64,000 bases of DNA from Dirofilaria immitis (GCA_024305405.1 JAKNDB010000053.1:310001-374000), one strand, 5' to 3'; numbered from the stretch's first letter, positions 26,231 to 39,740 are shown. Program-made: numbers and translations. The notes: a model not told the origin generated them from the letters alone.

Positions 26231-26599
26231 AATAAAATCTATTCATTTTCGTTACTTTCTTTTTTCACTAATAATTAAATGATTTTTCATAAATAAAAAA
26301 ATCCCTCATTTTTATAAAATGAAAGATTCTTTTCATTTTCCCTTTGAAATGAAAGATTTAATTTGAATAAAAGTAAAATAATATTGTAAATGAATTTTTC
26401 ATCGGAGAAAAGGCATAAAATCATTTTATATATTTACATATCATAGATCGATTCGATTCTATTTTATAAGGTGCGATTGTAAGGTGAAGAAAAGAAAAGG
26501 TCAAAGAACCAATAAATCATTCAATAAAAAGATACAAGGACGAAAAGAGCAGAAAGATGTAGTAGTAGTAAAAGTAATAATAATACTAGTAGTATAATA

Positions 26600-26790
26600 G
26601 TATTCGTGATACCATTTACAATATCGATCAATGAATTAAATGATATACATATATATATGTATTATCAAGTGATAATATTTATAGTATCGATCGACGAATT
26701 GAATGATATATATTATCGGTTTATACTATTTACAGTATCGATCGATAAATTGAATGATATATATATATATATTTATTTATTTATTATCAT
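26600..26790. repeat. About 60-bp tandem triplication
   Basis: ATTTACAATATCGATCAATGAATTAAATGATATA recurs three times, separated by TATA-rich spacers of varying length, followed by TTTA and TATA simple repeats. Confidence 0.75.
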
Positions 26791-28855
26791 AAAATTGCCT
26801 ATTCAATTTATCATCATTCATATATATATAGATCTATCAATATATCAATATATGATATAGGTTTTTGTTAAAAAAAATACTTCATTATAGAAGAGGGATT
26901 AATTATAATCTATAATTCAATCATCATATAATAAGCCAAAGCAATAATATATTATTAATTATAATAATATATTGATAACAAAGCACGAAAAAAAAAGGGA
27001 AAAAGAGAAAGATAGAAAGGAAAGAAAAAATTATTTTATGAAATTAAATAAATAATATCTTAAAATTAAATATATTTTTAAAAATTTTTGAAGATTTTTA
27101 ATTTAAAAAAAATAAATTATAAAAATTTTTAAATTAAAAATTTTTTTAATAAATTTAATTCATCGGAATATATTGGAAATTGTTTTTATTTTGTCAGATA
27201 AAAGATTATTGTCTTTGTAAATTTTATATTTTTCGATTTCATATTTTAATATATATTATATGATAGTAAATGAATAAATAATATGTGTAAATTTTGTGAT
27301 GAAAATTGAGAAAGTCATTTTTCTTTTCTTTCCGAAAATTTTTTTAAATTCCTTTCTAATTTTTTAAATTCCTTTTAATTTTTTAATTTCCGTTTTTCTT
27401 TTTTATACTCAATAAAATGAATTAAATTTTGTTTTCATTTTCTTTTCTTTCTTCAAATAAAATCAATCATTCCAGCTAGAATCATTTTTTGCTTTTTTAT
27501 TTTTGCACTATTTGAATGAACCAAATTAGCAAATTTGCAACAGAAAGTAACGGATCGTAAATTTTTGAAAAAATCTGAAATTAAATTTTATAATTAATAA
27601 AATATATTCATTTATATTACAGTAAAAAAAAAAACCGATTGAAATTTCAGAAGAAACGATTTTACTCATTCGTTTATTGCTGCTTAATTAATTAGAATTT
27701 AATCAATTAAAATTAGGTATTTAGTTAATTGATTTCTATTATTTATCATTATTCATAAAGAAGATTTTATCCTTTTTTTTATATTAATTTTATTCCTCTT
27801 GAAATTAAATCTTTTTATCTATTTTTTAATTTTCTCTTTTTTGTTTCATTTAATTTCAATGAAATGAAATCGATTAAAATGATAATTTATCGATTGGAAA
27901 ATTTTTTGATAAATTGATAAAATAAAATTTTATCTTATGATTACATCTATTTGATAATTATCATAAATTGTTCGCAAATATTTGATATAATAAAAGTTTA
28001 CAATAAGTAATAAGCAATAATAAATGATCGATCAGATGTATAATATATATTTGTGGTTTCAATATTTAAAATGTATAAGCCAAATCATAGGCCAAGTCAA
28101 AAATGATAGATTAGCATTTAGCTATTGGGAAAAGTAACACTTGGACTTCTTTTATATATATGATCAAAACAATGATAACTAATATATATAAATCTCGTTA
28201 TACTAATATAACGATTTTTCACTTCTTTATTATATTAATTATTTCAATATGTCTATGATAATTAATAATATAAAATTAGCCTAGAATGTAAGGAAAAATG
28301 AGCCTTAAACCATCCAAAAAAATTAGGCATAAAAATAGGCCAATAAAAAATAGGCCAATAAAAATTTGGACATAAAATTAAAAATTTTTAATTATACGTA
28401 TGGATTTATTTAAAAAAGTTTCAAATATTTCCATCGAACATATATTTTTACCAATTTTTATATATCAAAAAATTTGAGAGAAAAAAAATTTTTAATTAAT
28501 TAATTTTAATTGTAATTATAAGTAATTCAAAAATAGAAAATTTTAAAAATAAAAATTAATAACAAATAAGAAATTTTTTAAAATTTATTTTACTTTTGAA
28601 TAAATTGAATAATTAAAATTCGAATTAAATATGAATGGAATTTTTGTCAATTAAATAAAATTAAAAAGCAATTAATAACTTATGTTGGCCTAAATGAGCT
28701 TAGTCTTTTTTTTGGATCATATGCATAAATTGGCCATTAAATTAATTTGATATTAATAGAAGATCCCTCATTTGATAGTATTCAATTGTGAAATATTTTC
28801 CCTGATGAATTGAAATTGTAATAATGGTTAGTAATTATATGTACCATTTTGAATT
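26791..28855. other. AT-rich gene-free stretch
   Basis: No coding or RNA gene recognised. Short GGCCAATAAAAA direct repeats lie at about 28330-28370. Confidence 0.5.
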
Positions 28856-28859
28856 ATTG

Positions 28860-29115
28860 TGTTAAAGAATTAAATCGTTTATTGATTAGTAGATTAATGT
28901 TAAAGAATTTAAATCATTTATTGATTAGTAGATTAATGTCTAAGAATTAAATCGTTTATTGATTAGTAGATTAATGTTAAAGAATTTAAATCATTTATTG
29001 ATTAGTAGATTAATGTCTAAGAATTAAATCATTTATTGATTAGTAGATTAATATTAAAGAATTAAATCATTTATTGATTAAGAGGTTATGTTAGAGAACT
29101 AAATCATTTATTGAT
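28860..29115. repeat. 38-39-bp tandem repeat, about 6 copies
   Basis: AAAGAATTAAATCATTTATTGATTAGTAGATTAATGTT is repeated head to tail. Alternating copies differ by TTTAAATC versus TTAAATC and TGTCTAAG versus TGTTAAAG, a sign of two-unit expansion. It ends about 220 bases beyond the 3' end of the exon at 29335-30095. Confidence 0.9.
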
Positions 29116-29334
29116 TGATAAATTAGTCAAAAATATTATTGACTTATTATCGCATTATTATTGACTACTCATTTATTTATTTGTAATTAATTTATATTTA
29201 ATTTCAATTAATAAAGATTCAATTTAATTTAATTTCATTTCATTTCGTATTTTCATTTCCTTTTTAATTTTCTATTTAAAAATATAATATATTCTCATTT
29301 TTTTATAATGTCGAAAAGTTTAAAAATAATAAAC

Positions 29335-30095
29335 CTTAAGAGAATCATTAAGCATTGCATCGTATACTGCAGCATCAAAAGACAATTATCCAATGAACGT
29401 GTAGCAAAATTACTAGTATCAATGATAGCATGTTTCGGGATTGAACGAGCTACCCGAGGTTGTGCATCAGCTAAAGTTTCTAATGCTTCCATAAGATATC
29501 CTGGATCTGAATTCATTGCATCAACTGAATAAGCCTTTTTTGCATCAATAATATTGGACTTCTATTTGTCATGCCTCGACTTTCACTTCGTGATCGACTA
29601 TTTGATAAAATATCCGGATGTGATGATAACGAATTATCGATAGTTGAATTGTGCTGATGATACATTGGGGAATTTTGATAATATCTTTTCGATCCATAAA
29701 TGTGAAATTTGTTCTTGGTTGTTGTGATTCATAATATTGCTGTTGTTGTTGTTGTTGTTGCTGCTTCTGCTGCTGCTGTTGTTGTTGTTGTTGTTGTTGT
29801 TGGTGATGGTGTTGATGATGATGGACTAATGATTGATAGGGTGGTTGAAATTCTTTAGCCCAACTTGTGCTTGCTGGTTCCAATGGTATCGTTAAAATTT
29901 CGGAATTTTCTAAATTGCTATAACCATTGATATGAGTTTTTCCATTTGATAAAAATCGTGTAGGAGTGGACGAAATAATTTTCTTATTATCATCCAATGA
30001 TTCTGTAACATTTCTATTTATTCGTTTCTTCCGTGAGAATAATGATAGAAATGAGGAAGAATTTTAGCAATAGGAGGAATATCATCAGTTGACAT
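29335..30095 (-). CDS. Long first exon, His/Gln-rich unrecognised protein (several frameshifts)
   Basis: ATG at 30095 starts MSTDDIPPIAK. Blocks in three frames then follow one another without overlap: SLFSRKKRINRNVTESLDDN, a segment to EFQPPYQSLV, a His run (HHHQHHH) and about 25 Gln, NFTFMDRKDIIK, then SLSSHPDILSNSRSRSESRG, AKKAYSVDAMNSDPGYLMEA with LADAQPRVARSIPKH, and FDAAVYDAMLNDSLK before a donor (AAG|GTTTAT). One added A or T at each of five places (near 30062, 29673, 29554 and 29377 on the plus strand, one of them only in an AA pair) joins them all. Low-complexity polar and Ser/Arg-rich regions suggest a regulatory, partly disordered protein. I do not recognise the family. Later exons were not found. 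Confidence 0.6.
29745..29830 (-). repeat. Poly-Gln/poly-His coding repeat (CAA/CAG, CAC/CAT)
   Basis: On the minus strand this reads HHHQHHH then about 11 Gln, one Lys and about 9 Gln, encoded by a mix of CAA and CAG. It is in frame with the flanking coding sequence, so it is probably translated. Confidence 0.8.
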
Positions 30096-31995
30096 AATTC
30101 TTGTTTCTTTCGAAGAAAAAATTTGTCGAAATATTTCGACAAATATCAAATTTCACGAAGTATTATTATTAATAATCTCCCGTATGATAATTATTGATAT
30201 GATAACAATATATCGGCCAATATTTAATTGATATGATAACAATATATCGGCCAATATTTAAACCAGTATCAAATAAAAATTGAAAAATCTGAAATAAGAA
30301 TACAAAAAATAAAGCTTTTATGAAATTCGTAAGAAAAACGAAAAGATCAAAAAAAAATCGATTGATATGCTAATTTTAATACATAAATTAATATTTTTAT
30401 AAATCGATGTGAATAATTTTTTATTTTTTTTTGAGTAAATAAATATTTGGAATATTTATTTTTATTATATTAAAATTAAAATATATAATTTATTGAAATA
30501 TCAAACTTTGTTTATTATTTATTTTTCTTTTTTTTGATTTAAAAAATAAATGAAAAAATGTTTGAGATGAAAATTTGAAGCGAAATAAATTCGCTTTTTA
30601 TTAACAGCAATTTACAATATCGGATGATTTGCTGAAAAATTAATGGAAAGTTTTTTTTTTAGAAAAAACAATTCGCTAATATTTCGTAAAATTACAAAAG
30701 AAAAGCGATTCATCAGTATTTCGCAAAATTAAAAACAAAATGAATTTGCTAGTATTTCGCAAATTAATAAGAAGAAAGAATTACGTAATATATCGCAAAT
30801 TAAAAACAAAAATAATTGACTAATATCGTGCAAATTAATAAGAAGAAAGAATTACCTACTAAATCGCAAATTAAAAACAAAAATAATTCGCTAACATTTC
30901 GTAAACAAAAACAAATGAATTCGCTTGTATTTTGCAAATTAACAAGAAGAAAGAATCAACGATAATATGAAAAATAATTTTACCAGGAAGAAAAAAAAAC
31001 ATATCACCAGATAGCCCATCATATCGTTAATCTACAAAACATAAATAATCCAAATGATTTATCGAAGGGTTCAATTATTCTATTGATTGAGCATTTCGAA
31101 TTGATGACAATATCGAATATTATCGAGAATGCCAATGATTAATCCGAGATTTTAAATTCATCAGTTTAGTTACCTAGCTAGTTCAAAATATTATGCCAAA
31201 CTCTCGAGATGGATTCAAGAATGCCAATTACTAAACTTTTCTATTTTATTTAAAAAATAAAGAAATAAGAATAAAAGAAAATTTCAAAGCATGAATTCCC
31301 AAATTAAACTATTAATTTTGGAATATTTGTTGGAAAAAAAGAAAGAAATTAAAATATGCGATAAAATAGCATTTAAAGTTCTTTTATTATTATTTAAAGT
31401 TTGAAAACTAAGTTTATTATAAGTTTTGCATTTCAGTATAACATTGATTGATTATCATAAAGTATTTGAGGAAAGTCGGATAATCCATCCAAGTTGTGTT
31501 ATTACACATTTCATGAATGATAACAAAACGAATGGAAGAGAGGGAATTTATATTACAAATGAATTTGGCATATAATCAAAAAATGTCGAGATTAATCAGA
31601 TATTCGATTGAATTCGAGAATTGCTAGCAAAATATTTATACCACTGTTGTAATAATACTTTTTCTTTCTTTTTTAAAAAAAAAGTACTAAATAATAAATA
31701 TTCAAAGAATTAAAAATTTTAAATATTAGTAAATTAAATGCTCAAAATTTCAAATTAAATTATCATTTCTTTTTTAAAATTAAACATAAATAATTGATTA
31801 ATTAAATTTAATAAAAATTTTTTATCATAATATTATTATCTATTTAATAAATATATTTTATTAAAACTAAATTTACCTGCTTTTTCCTCCACATTTAAAT
31901 TGTTAACTATCAAATTTGCAAAATGACATTTACGAATTCATTCTGGACAAATTTTATTGATAGATTTAAAGAGGCGAAAGAGGAAGATAGATGAA
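30096..31995. other. Gene-free stretch with several repeats
   Basis: A 34-bp direct duplication (GATATGATAACAATATATCGGCCAATATTTAATT) lies at about 30196-30262. Between 30650 and 30965 a degenerate unit close to 60 bases, AATTCGCTAATATTTCGCAAATTAAAAACAAAA, recurs about five times. ATTTGTCGAAATATTTCGACAAAT at about 30121-30144 is a perfect inverted repeat. The first few hundred bases may hold the promoter of the exon ending at 30095. Confidence 0.6.
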
Positions 31996-32029
31996 GGAAT
32001 TTATTCACAACCTCGATCGGCCACCACCA

Positions 32030-32400
32030 TTATCACCGTTATTGCCATCATCATCATCATCATCATCATTATCATCATTATCGTCATCATCATTGCTATG
32101 ATCACCACCATCAAATACTGCTATTACTAATTTCATATTAACATCACTGCTACTATCATTATTGTTATCATTATAATTAGCTATTGCCATTATCATATTA
32201 TTAATCACTATCGCCATTACCATCATCATCCCTGTCATTACAGTAGCTATTATATCGGCATTATTGCTATCGTCATCATTAATATTGTCATCATCACTAA
32301 TGTCGTCATTATCATCATCATCGTTATTATCATCACTATTACCATCACTAATATTATATTGGCGTTGTTGCCGTCATTATCACCATTGACGCCGGCACTC
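32030..32400. repeat. CAT/ATT trinucleotide tract
   Basis: CATCATCATT, TATTGCCATTATC and related triplets for about 370 bases, richer in G+C than the other trinucleotide tracts. The minus-strand Asp/Asn-rich frame (77 codons) is repeat-derived. Confidence 0.85.
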
Positions 32401-32769
32401 ATCATTGCTAATTTATCGCAATTGAAGACTGAGGAAAATTGTAAGTGAAAAAGAGGAATGAGTGGTAAGAGCTAATTGCCACCACTGCCTTCCTATTTTG
32501 AAATTTTAAAATATATATATGCGTATCTGTCGAAAGTGATATTATATGTATCAATCGAGAGTGATATTATAAATGTGTATGTATTTATCGAGAGTGATAT
32601 AGTATATGGTCATATGTATATGGGTGTGAATATAATTAATCATTAAGAAAGATGGATAAGACAGAGGAGGACGAATAATCATCAACCAAAATTAGCTTTA
32701 CATATCAAATTACCTTTTACGAAATTCATCGAATCCTAATTTTTCCATTCTTTTGTTATCATTTCTAAT

Positions 32770-33040
32770 CAAAAAAATAGGAACTTCAAAAAAAAGAGGA
32801 AGAGAGAATAAAATATTATATATAATATATGAATTTAATTAATTACTTATATTTGAAATAAATAATAATTAAAAATGATAAAGTTTCTATGAGAAAAATA
32901 CTCATTTTTAATCAAAAATAAGAACCTCAAAAAAAGTGGAAGAGAGAATAAAATATTATTTGTGATATATTAATTTTAATTAAATACTTATATTTGAAAT
33001 GAATAATAGTTAGAATTGATAAAGCTTGTATGAAAGAAAA
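32770..33040. repeat. About 141-bp direct duplication
   Basis: TAGGAACTTCAAAAAAAAGAGGAAGAGAGAATAAAATATTAT... is followed about 141 bases later by a copy with roughly one change in ten. Confidence 0.75.
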
Positions 33041-34208
33041 GAGCAAAAAAATGAAGACATATCGAAAGTTATTTATTTGTTAAAACGAAAAAAAACTCTT
33101 TTTTCAGCTTCTCGAGAAGAATATTCGAGATGTCAATCTCGAACATACATATACATATCATATTGTTGTAAAATTAATTTTTCCTTTTTTTTCTTAACAA
33201 ATTAAATGCAATGAATGGATATGGAATAGTTGAAGATAGAATAGATGGATAACATGAATTATTGAAAATGTCATAGGAAAAAAATATTCAAAACTTCTTA
33301 AAGATGTATAAGATGTTGAAAAACTTAAAAGAGAGAGAGAGAGAAAGAGAGAGGAGAGAGAAGAAAAGAAAAGAAAGGAAGAAATGGAATATTTGAAATT
33401 GATTACTTCATCTTTTCTTCGTTTTTTTTTTATTTACCATATTTTTATGTAAATATTTGTTTATTAATTTTTCAAATAATAATTTATTGTATTTTCAAAA
33501 GTAAACAAAAAAATTTTATTTCATTCATCAAAGATCACTTCATTCAATATAATAATAATAATAATAATATGCAAAAATAAACAAAAAATAAGTAAATAAA
33601 TGAATAATTAAAAATTGCAGAAATTATAGTAATTATGAATGATTCCAAAAAAAAATTATCAATAATTATAGAAATTATGAAATAATTACGAATGATTAAT
33701 TATAGCGAATGATTAATTATTCTGATTATCACCAATTCGAGTAATAAATATATAAATGAGGAAAGGGAAATAATAAATTTCCTTATGATATATGATAATT
33801 ATCATATCAAATTTAAAATTAAACATTATTATTATCAAGCAATTAACATTTCATACATAAGAATGTTATAAAAGATGAAAAAAGATAAGCCTTGCATTTA
33901 ATCCTTTTAACTCTGCTTATTTTATTGATAAAATTATCATTTTATCAATAAAATAATTATTTAAATTTATCAAAAAAAAACGATAAAAGTTTATTCTATG
34001 ATAACAAAATTTATAACTATCAATTGGAATATTTGATAAATTTAATGTTAAGATGATATTTATTAATGGATGAATAAGTCATGAATTAAATTTAGTAGGG
34101 TAAAATTAAGAGATATTTTGTAAATTATTGCCGATAAATTAAGAAATTCATAAATCAAGAAGAATTTGTTCTTTGCTCTTTGTTATCATTTCATTTAATC
34201 ACATTTTA

Positions 34209-34246
<38 letters not shown>

Positions 34247-34375
34247 TATTCGATTATTATTTCATTGTTTCATTTTAATTTCTCTATCTTTTCTCTCGTT
34301 AATGAACTAAATTTAATATTTCATTTTATTTAATTAATCATTTTTTAAGAAAAATCTATAATTATAATAGACAAA
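33041..34375. other. AT-rich gene-free stretch
   Basis: Contains a GA tract at 33330-33375, an AAT run at 33550-33570 and a CT run at 34210-34248. No gene recognised. Confidence 0.5.
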
Positions 34376-34377
34376 GA

Positions 34378-34470
34378 TTAAGCTTAAATGATAATTTCAA
34401 GCTTAAATGATAATTTCAAGCATAAATGATAATTTCAAGCTTAAATGATAATTTCAAGCTTAAATGGTAA
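34378..34470. repeat. 20-bp tandem repeat, 5 copies
   Basis: AAGCTTAAATGATAATTTC is repeated head to tail with almost no change (one CATAAATG variant). Confidence 0.9.
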
Positions 34471-34979
34471 TTTAATCACTGTGCAATTAATTGTTTCAAG
34501 AATTTTATAAATATAATATAAAATTAAATTTAATATTCTTCTAGTTTGTACTTTTTTTTCAGAATAATAAACCGAATTCTTTCCTAATTGTTTAATAAAA
34601 AATATTAAAAATAAAATAAAATTTAATTCCATTTCTTATCATTTAATCATTTATTGTATTTCGAGAAATAATCACTAAATCATACACACATTTTAATCAG
34701 AAAAAGTGCTTAATTAACAGATAACAAATAACTAAAATGATAATATATTGATAAATAGTAATGATAAGATTTTTAAATAAAACTTATTGAAAGAAATAAA
34801 AATAAAAGTTTTTCAAAATTATAAATTTTTTTACTAAAAATCTATAAACTAATATAGAAAATAAATGAGAGAGAAAGAAAGAAAAAAGAAAAACGAAACA
34901 AACGATTGAATTAATTTTGAAACTATAAATGAAATTTCAAATGAGCGATAACAAAATGATAATGATAATGTAATAATAA

Positions 34980-35062
34980 ATATTTCAGGATGAACTGGTT
35001 TTTTTATAAATGTTTCAGGATGAACTGGTTTTTTATAAATATTTCAGGATGTACCGGTTTTT
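34980..35062. repeat. Tandem triplication of ATTTCAGGATGAACTGGTTTTTT
   Basis: Three copies of about 30 bases. The third reads GGATGTACCGG. Confidence 0.85.
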
Positions 35063-37365
35063 TTCTTTTTGCTTTCGTCATAGCATAAAGTTATGTTTAT
35101 TGTAAAAGAAAAAAATATCATATTCGATAAGGAATCTAAAATGGCAAGAAATGTTGAAATAATTATTGAAAAAAGGGGTCAAAGGGTAGGTATGGGGTAA
35201 TGATTCATGTAACAACATATCATTGATTGCATCATTAATGCCTGTGAAAAAATGTTACATAAATGAATGATGATAAGTCATACGGCAAATCTCGAAAAAT
35301 AAGTATAAATTTATATCAATAAATATGTTTGTATTGATAAAATTAGAGATAAGAAAAAAATTATCAATTATCATATTTAGTAATATATTGATTTACTATT
35401 AAAAGATTGAAAATTTTTAACTTATTTTTTGATTGATTTAAAATTGAAAAATATTATTATGAATGATAATAATTATTAGATTATTCGATTAATTTAGCAA
35501 TTTGTTATTGATTTAAAATTATCAATCAATTCAAATAATTTTATATTAAATATTTAAATTAATTTAATTTAAATAATTTAATCAATTTTTGCTTTCTTAT
35601 CATATCACTTTTTTAATAATAATTTATTATTCGTCATTTTTTCTCTTTTTATATACTAAAAATTGACAAAAATTATTTTATTTCAGAAAAAAAGAGCGAA
35701 AAACTTATTTACTCGAAATGGATATTTGATATCGAATTAATTGAGTATTTAATATCGAATTAATTGAGTATTTAATATCGAATTAAAAATTTTATATTTT
35801 ATTAAAAAATTTTAAATTATAAAAATATTTATAAAAATCGAAAAAAAAATTAAAATTAAAAGTAAGGAAGGAGATAGGGAAAAGAATAGGTAGGGTATAT
35901 CGATAAAATTGAACTTATTGAAGTAGTTGAAATCTCATAAAGGACATGAATGAGCAATGAGCATTTTTCCTCTCTCTCTCTCTCTCCCTCTTTCTCTCTC
36001 TTTCTCTTCGTCTCTCTCTTTATCTTTCGTCCTATCTCGCTTTATTTTTCTTTTCTTTTGAAGAGAAAATTCCCTCTCTCTCTCTCTCTCTCTCTCTTTC
36101 CCCTTTCTTTTATATTAAACAAATATTTTACAGTTCAATAAATAATTTCATAAATTAAATGAGCATTTTAAGCAATTGAAATGGACGAATACCTTTTATA
36201 AATATCTATGTATATTATACATGAATATTTATATTTTAATTTAATATAAAAGAATTTTAAAAGTAATTTCTATTAAAAAGACATTTAAATGAAATGAATG
36301 AATTAAAATTTATAAATTGAAAGTAAAAGAAAATAAATAAAAATCAGAAATTAAATTTTTTTCAGAATTAAAAATTCCATTAATTTATTATAAATTTTGA
36401 AATATTACGAAATTTTGATAAATAAAACAAATTAGAAATTTAAATATTTCAAAAAGTATCAAAATACCCTGAAAAATGAGAAAAAAAGAAGAAATAAATA
36501 GTGATAAGAATCAGAAAGATATGATAATTATAAGAATCAAGAAGATATGATAATTATTATAACTTATTGGATTATCAATTGAATAAATAGTGATAAGAAT
36601 CAGGAAGATATGACAATTATAAGAATCAAGAATATATGATAATAATAAGAATCAAGAAGATATGATAATTATTATCAATTGAATAAATAGTAATCGAGTA
36701 AGAATGAAGAAGATGTGATAATCGCTGAGCCAAAAAAAGGAAAAATAACATAACTTATAATAGATAATAATGATTTCTGTTTGTATCTTTAAAATAATAA
36801 TGAAAATTTCTCAGTCCTCTAAAAATATGAGAATTATGATAACCGATTGGATTATCAATTGAATAGATAGTGATAAGAATCAGGAAGATATGACAATTAT
36901 TATCAATTGAATAAATTGCGATCAAATAAGAATCACGAAGATATAATAATCACGATTGTTAAGAAAAAAAGAAGACAAATTTGCAATTAATGAATGACGA
37001 TTAAATCCCGACAACAACTCTGCATTCTTTTATAAATAACCATCAGCTAAATAAAGATTTTGTACAAACTTTTTTTATCACTAAATTAAATTAAAACATT
37101 AAATTAACAACTGTTAGAGGGATAGAAAGAAAAAGAAAAACGACAACTGTTTATTTTTGCTAAAATTGTTTACAAAAAAAATAATTTATTATTGTATTAT
37201 TTACATTGTAATTAATATATTACTTAACAAACCAAACAAATTAATTTAAAATAAAAGCAAAAAAAAACGAAAAAAGAAGGAAAAAAAGGAAAATATCAAT
37301 AAAAGTTTCTTTTTGAATAAATTGAAAAATTCAAATTTTTAAAAAACTTTTTATTCACAATTGAA
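35063..37365. other. AT-rich gene-free stretch
   Basis: Holds CT tracts at 35970-36020 and 36073-36100, a degenerate AAGAATCAAGAAGATATGATAATTATTAT repeat between 36480 and 36960, and a triplicated TTTAATATCGAATTAATTGAGTA at 35730-35790. The plus-strand Ser/Leu frame at 35950-36141 translates the CT tracts. Confidence 0.55.
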
Positions 37366-37369
37366 TAAA

Positions 37370-37665
37370 TAAGAAAACAAATAAACAAATAGTGTAAAGA
37401 GCTCAAAAGAAAACAAATAAACAAATAATGTAAAGAGTTTAAAAGAAAACAAATAAACAAATAATGTAAAGAGTTTAAAAGAAAACAAATAAACAAATAA
37501 TGTAAAGAGTTTAAAAGAAAACAAATAAACAAATAATGTAAAGAGTTTAAAAGAAAACAAATAAACAAATAATGTAAAGAGTTTAAAAGAAAACAAATAA
37601 ACAAATAATGTAAAGAGTTTAAAAGAAAACAAATAAACAAATAATGTAAAGAGTTTAAAAGAAAA
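37370..37665. repeat. 36-bp minisatellite, about 8 copies
   Basis: GAAAACAAATAAACAAATAATGTAAAGAGTTTAAAA is repeated about eight times with almost no differences. Only the first unit has GTG and GAGCTC changes. The unit is twelve codons long and has no stop in two minus-strand frames, giving repeats of FLLNSLHYLFIC or FSFKLFTLFVYL. Because two frames are equally open, I take this as chance from a stop-free unit. Confidence 0.95.
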
Positions 37666-38505
37666 TCCAATTAACAACCAACAATTTATTTGATTTTCTC
37701 GTTTTCATTACTTTCAATAAAACAAGCAAAATAAAATGTGTAATTAGTTGAAAACTTTCGAATAAACTGCCATATATTTTCCTTTCCATTTTTTCCCTAA
37801 AAATTTAAATTTCTTATTTAAATAAATTTTTTTGCAAAAAAAAATTTTTAATATAAAAATAATTTTTGTATTATTTAAAAAAATAAAAAATAAAATAATT
37901 TTTCGCTTCTTATCTTCGCCCTTTTTTTCCTTAAATAATAATAAATCAAATAGTAAAAATGGAAATTTCTTTTTCTTTTTTATTTTTCTTCTTAATGGAA
38001 ATGATAATTTTAGAAAGAAAGAGAATATTGAAATTGAAATAATAAATAAATTTTAAAATATTATATATAATAATAATCGATGATTATACATATAGTATAA
38101 TATAAATAGATGATAAATGATAATCCATTAAAATATATTTTCAAAAAAAACGAAAAATAAAATAAACTAAGAAAAAAGAAAGGAAAAGAAAGAAAAAACG
38201 AAAAAAAAGAAAAAGAAAAATCATTATTAAATTGAAAAAAAATTTAACAAAGTAGAAAATTAAATTAATTATTAAAAATAATATAAGGAAAAGAAGAGAG
38301 GAAGAGAAAAAAAGTAACTTTTAAACTTATCGATTTATCTTTTTCCTTTTCTTCCAGAATTTTACAAAGAAAAAAAAATGACTAATCTTTTATATGATAA
38401 TAATATATCAATATTTTTTATCCATAAAATACGTTGAAATAATTTAATTCATGAAATTTAAAATAAGCTAATTATATGTACGTATGAAATTAATAATAAT
38501 TAATC
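37666..38505. other. AT-rich gene-free stretch
   Basis: No coding signal. The plus-strand frame at 37832-38056 is Phe/Asn/Lys-rich with no family features. Confidence 0.5.
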
Positions 38506-38509
38506 GATT

Positions 38510-38885
38510 CGAGAATGATAAAATAAGTATACATACATGCATACTGTATATAGTAATAGATATGTTAATAGATATGGATTTATCGAGAATGATAATGTAT
38601 AAAAATAGATAATATATATACTATATATAGTAGTAATAGATATGGATTTATCGAGAATGATAATGTATAAGAATAGATAATATAGATACTATATATAGTA
38701 GTAATAGATATGGATTTATCGAGAATGATAATGTATAAAAATAGATAATATATATACTATATATAGTAGTAATAGATATGGATTTATCGAGAATGGTAAT
38801 GTATAAAAATAGATAATACAGATACTATATATAGTAGTAATAGATATGGATTTATCGAGAATGATAATGTATAAAAATAGATATT
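38510..38885. repeat. 68-bp tandem repeat, about 5 copies
   Basis: GATATGGATTTATCGAGAATGATAATGTATAAAAATAGATAATATATATACTATATATAGTAGTAATA recurs with one or two changes per copy. Confidence 0.9.
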
Positions 38886-39339
38886 GATTTAATAAAAATG
38901 AAATAAAATTTTTCTTATATTAAATATTCAAAATTTAATGGAGAGAGAAAAAAGACGATATAATTTAATCGTCGCCAAATATATTTATAATAATTTGAAT
39001 AAGGCAGGATTGAATTTTCAAAAAAAAAAAATTTTCTTGAATAAATTCAATCAATTTACATTGTGATATTCAATGATATATATGAATTATTATGAAATAT
39101 TCAAAAATTTTGAAAAATTAAATCAAATTATTTATTCAATGATAATAAATGATATATACATACATATCTATATCGATATAATATATACATCTACATGAAT
39201 TATGATATATTCAAAATTTTATAAATTTACTAAATTAATACCAAAATTGAGAGAATTATGAAGCATCTTTGATGAAAATATTTAATTCCAATAAAAGAGG
39301 ATTGAAAAGAAAAAGAAAAATTTTGAAAATTCAATAAAT

Positions 39340-39740
39340 TACATCATATTGTTAAATGATATATATGAATTACAAAATATTCAGAATTTTGAAAATTTAG
39401 TAAATTAATGCCAAGTCGAGAATTATGAAGCATTTTTAATGAAAATATTTTTCCAATAGAATTACGAAATATTCAAAATCTCGAAAATTTAGTAAATTAA
39501 TGCCAAGTCGAGAATTATGAAGCATTTTTAATGAAAAATATTTTTTCCAATAGAATTACGAAATATTCAAAATCTCGAAAATTTAGTAAATTAATGCCAA
39601 GTCGAGAATTATGAAGCATTTTTAATGAAAAATATTTTTTCCAATAGAATTACGAAATATTCAAAATCTCGAAAATTTAGTAAATTAATGCCAAGTCGAG
39701 AATTATGAAGCATTTTTAATGGAAATATTTTATTCAATAA
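39340..39740. repeat. About 93-bp tandem repeat, 4-5 copies
   Basis: GAATTACGAAATATTCAAAATCTCGAAAATTTAGTAAATTAATGCCAAGTCGAGAATTATGAAGCATTTTTAATG is repeated. The middle copies are almost identical and the outer ones are diverged. An older copy starts near 39230. Confidence 0.9.

Noticed and set aside
29308..29532. Plus-strand frame of 74 codons over the His/Gln-rich exon
   Set aside because: The minus-strand frames join into one coherent exon with start and donor. This is an antisense shadow.
37296..37677. Repeat proteins with unit FLLNSLHYLFIC or FSFKLFTLFVYL
   Set aside because: Two frames are equally open because the 36-base unit lacks stops. Nothing favours one as a gene.
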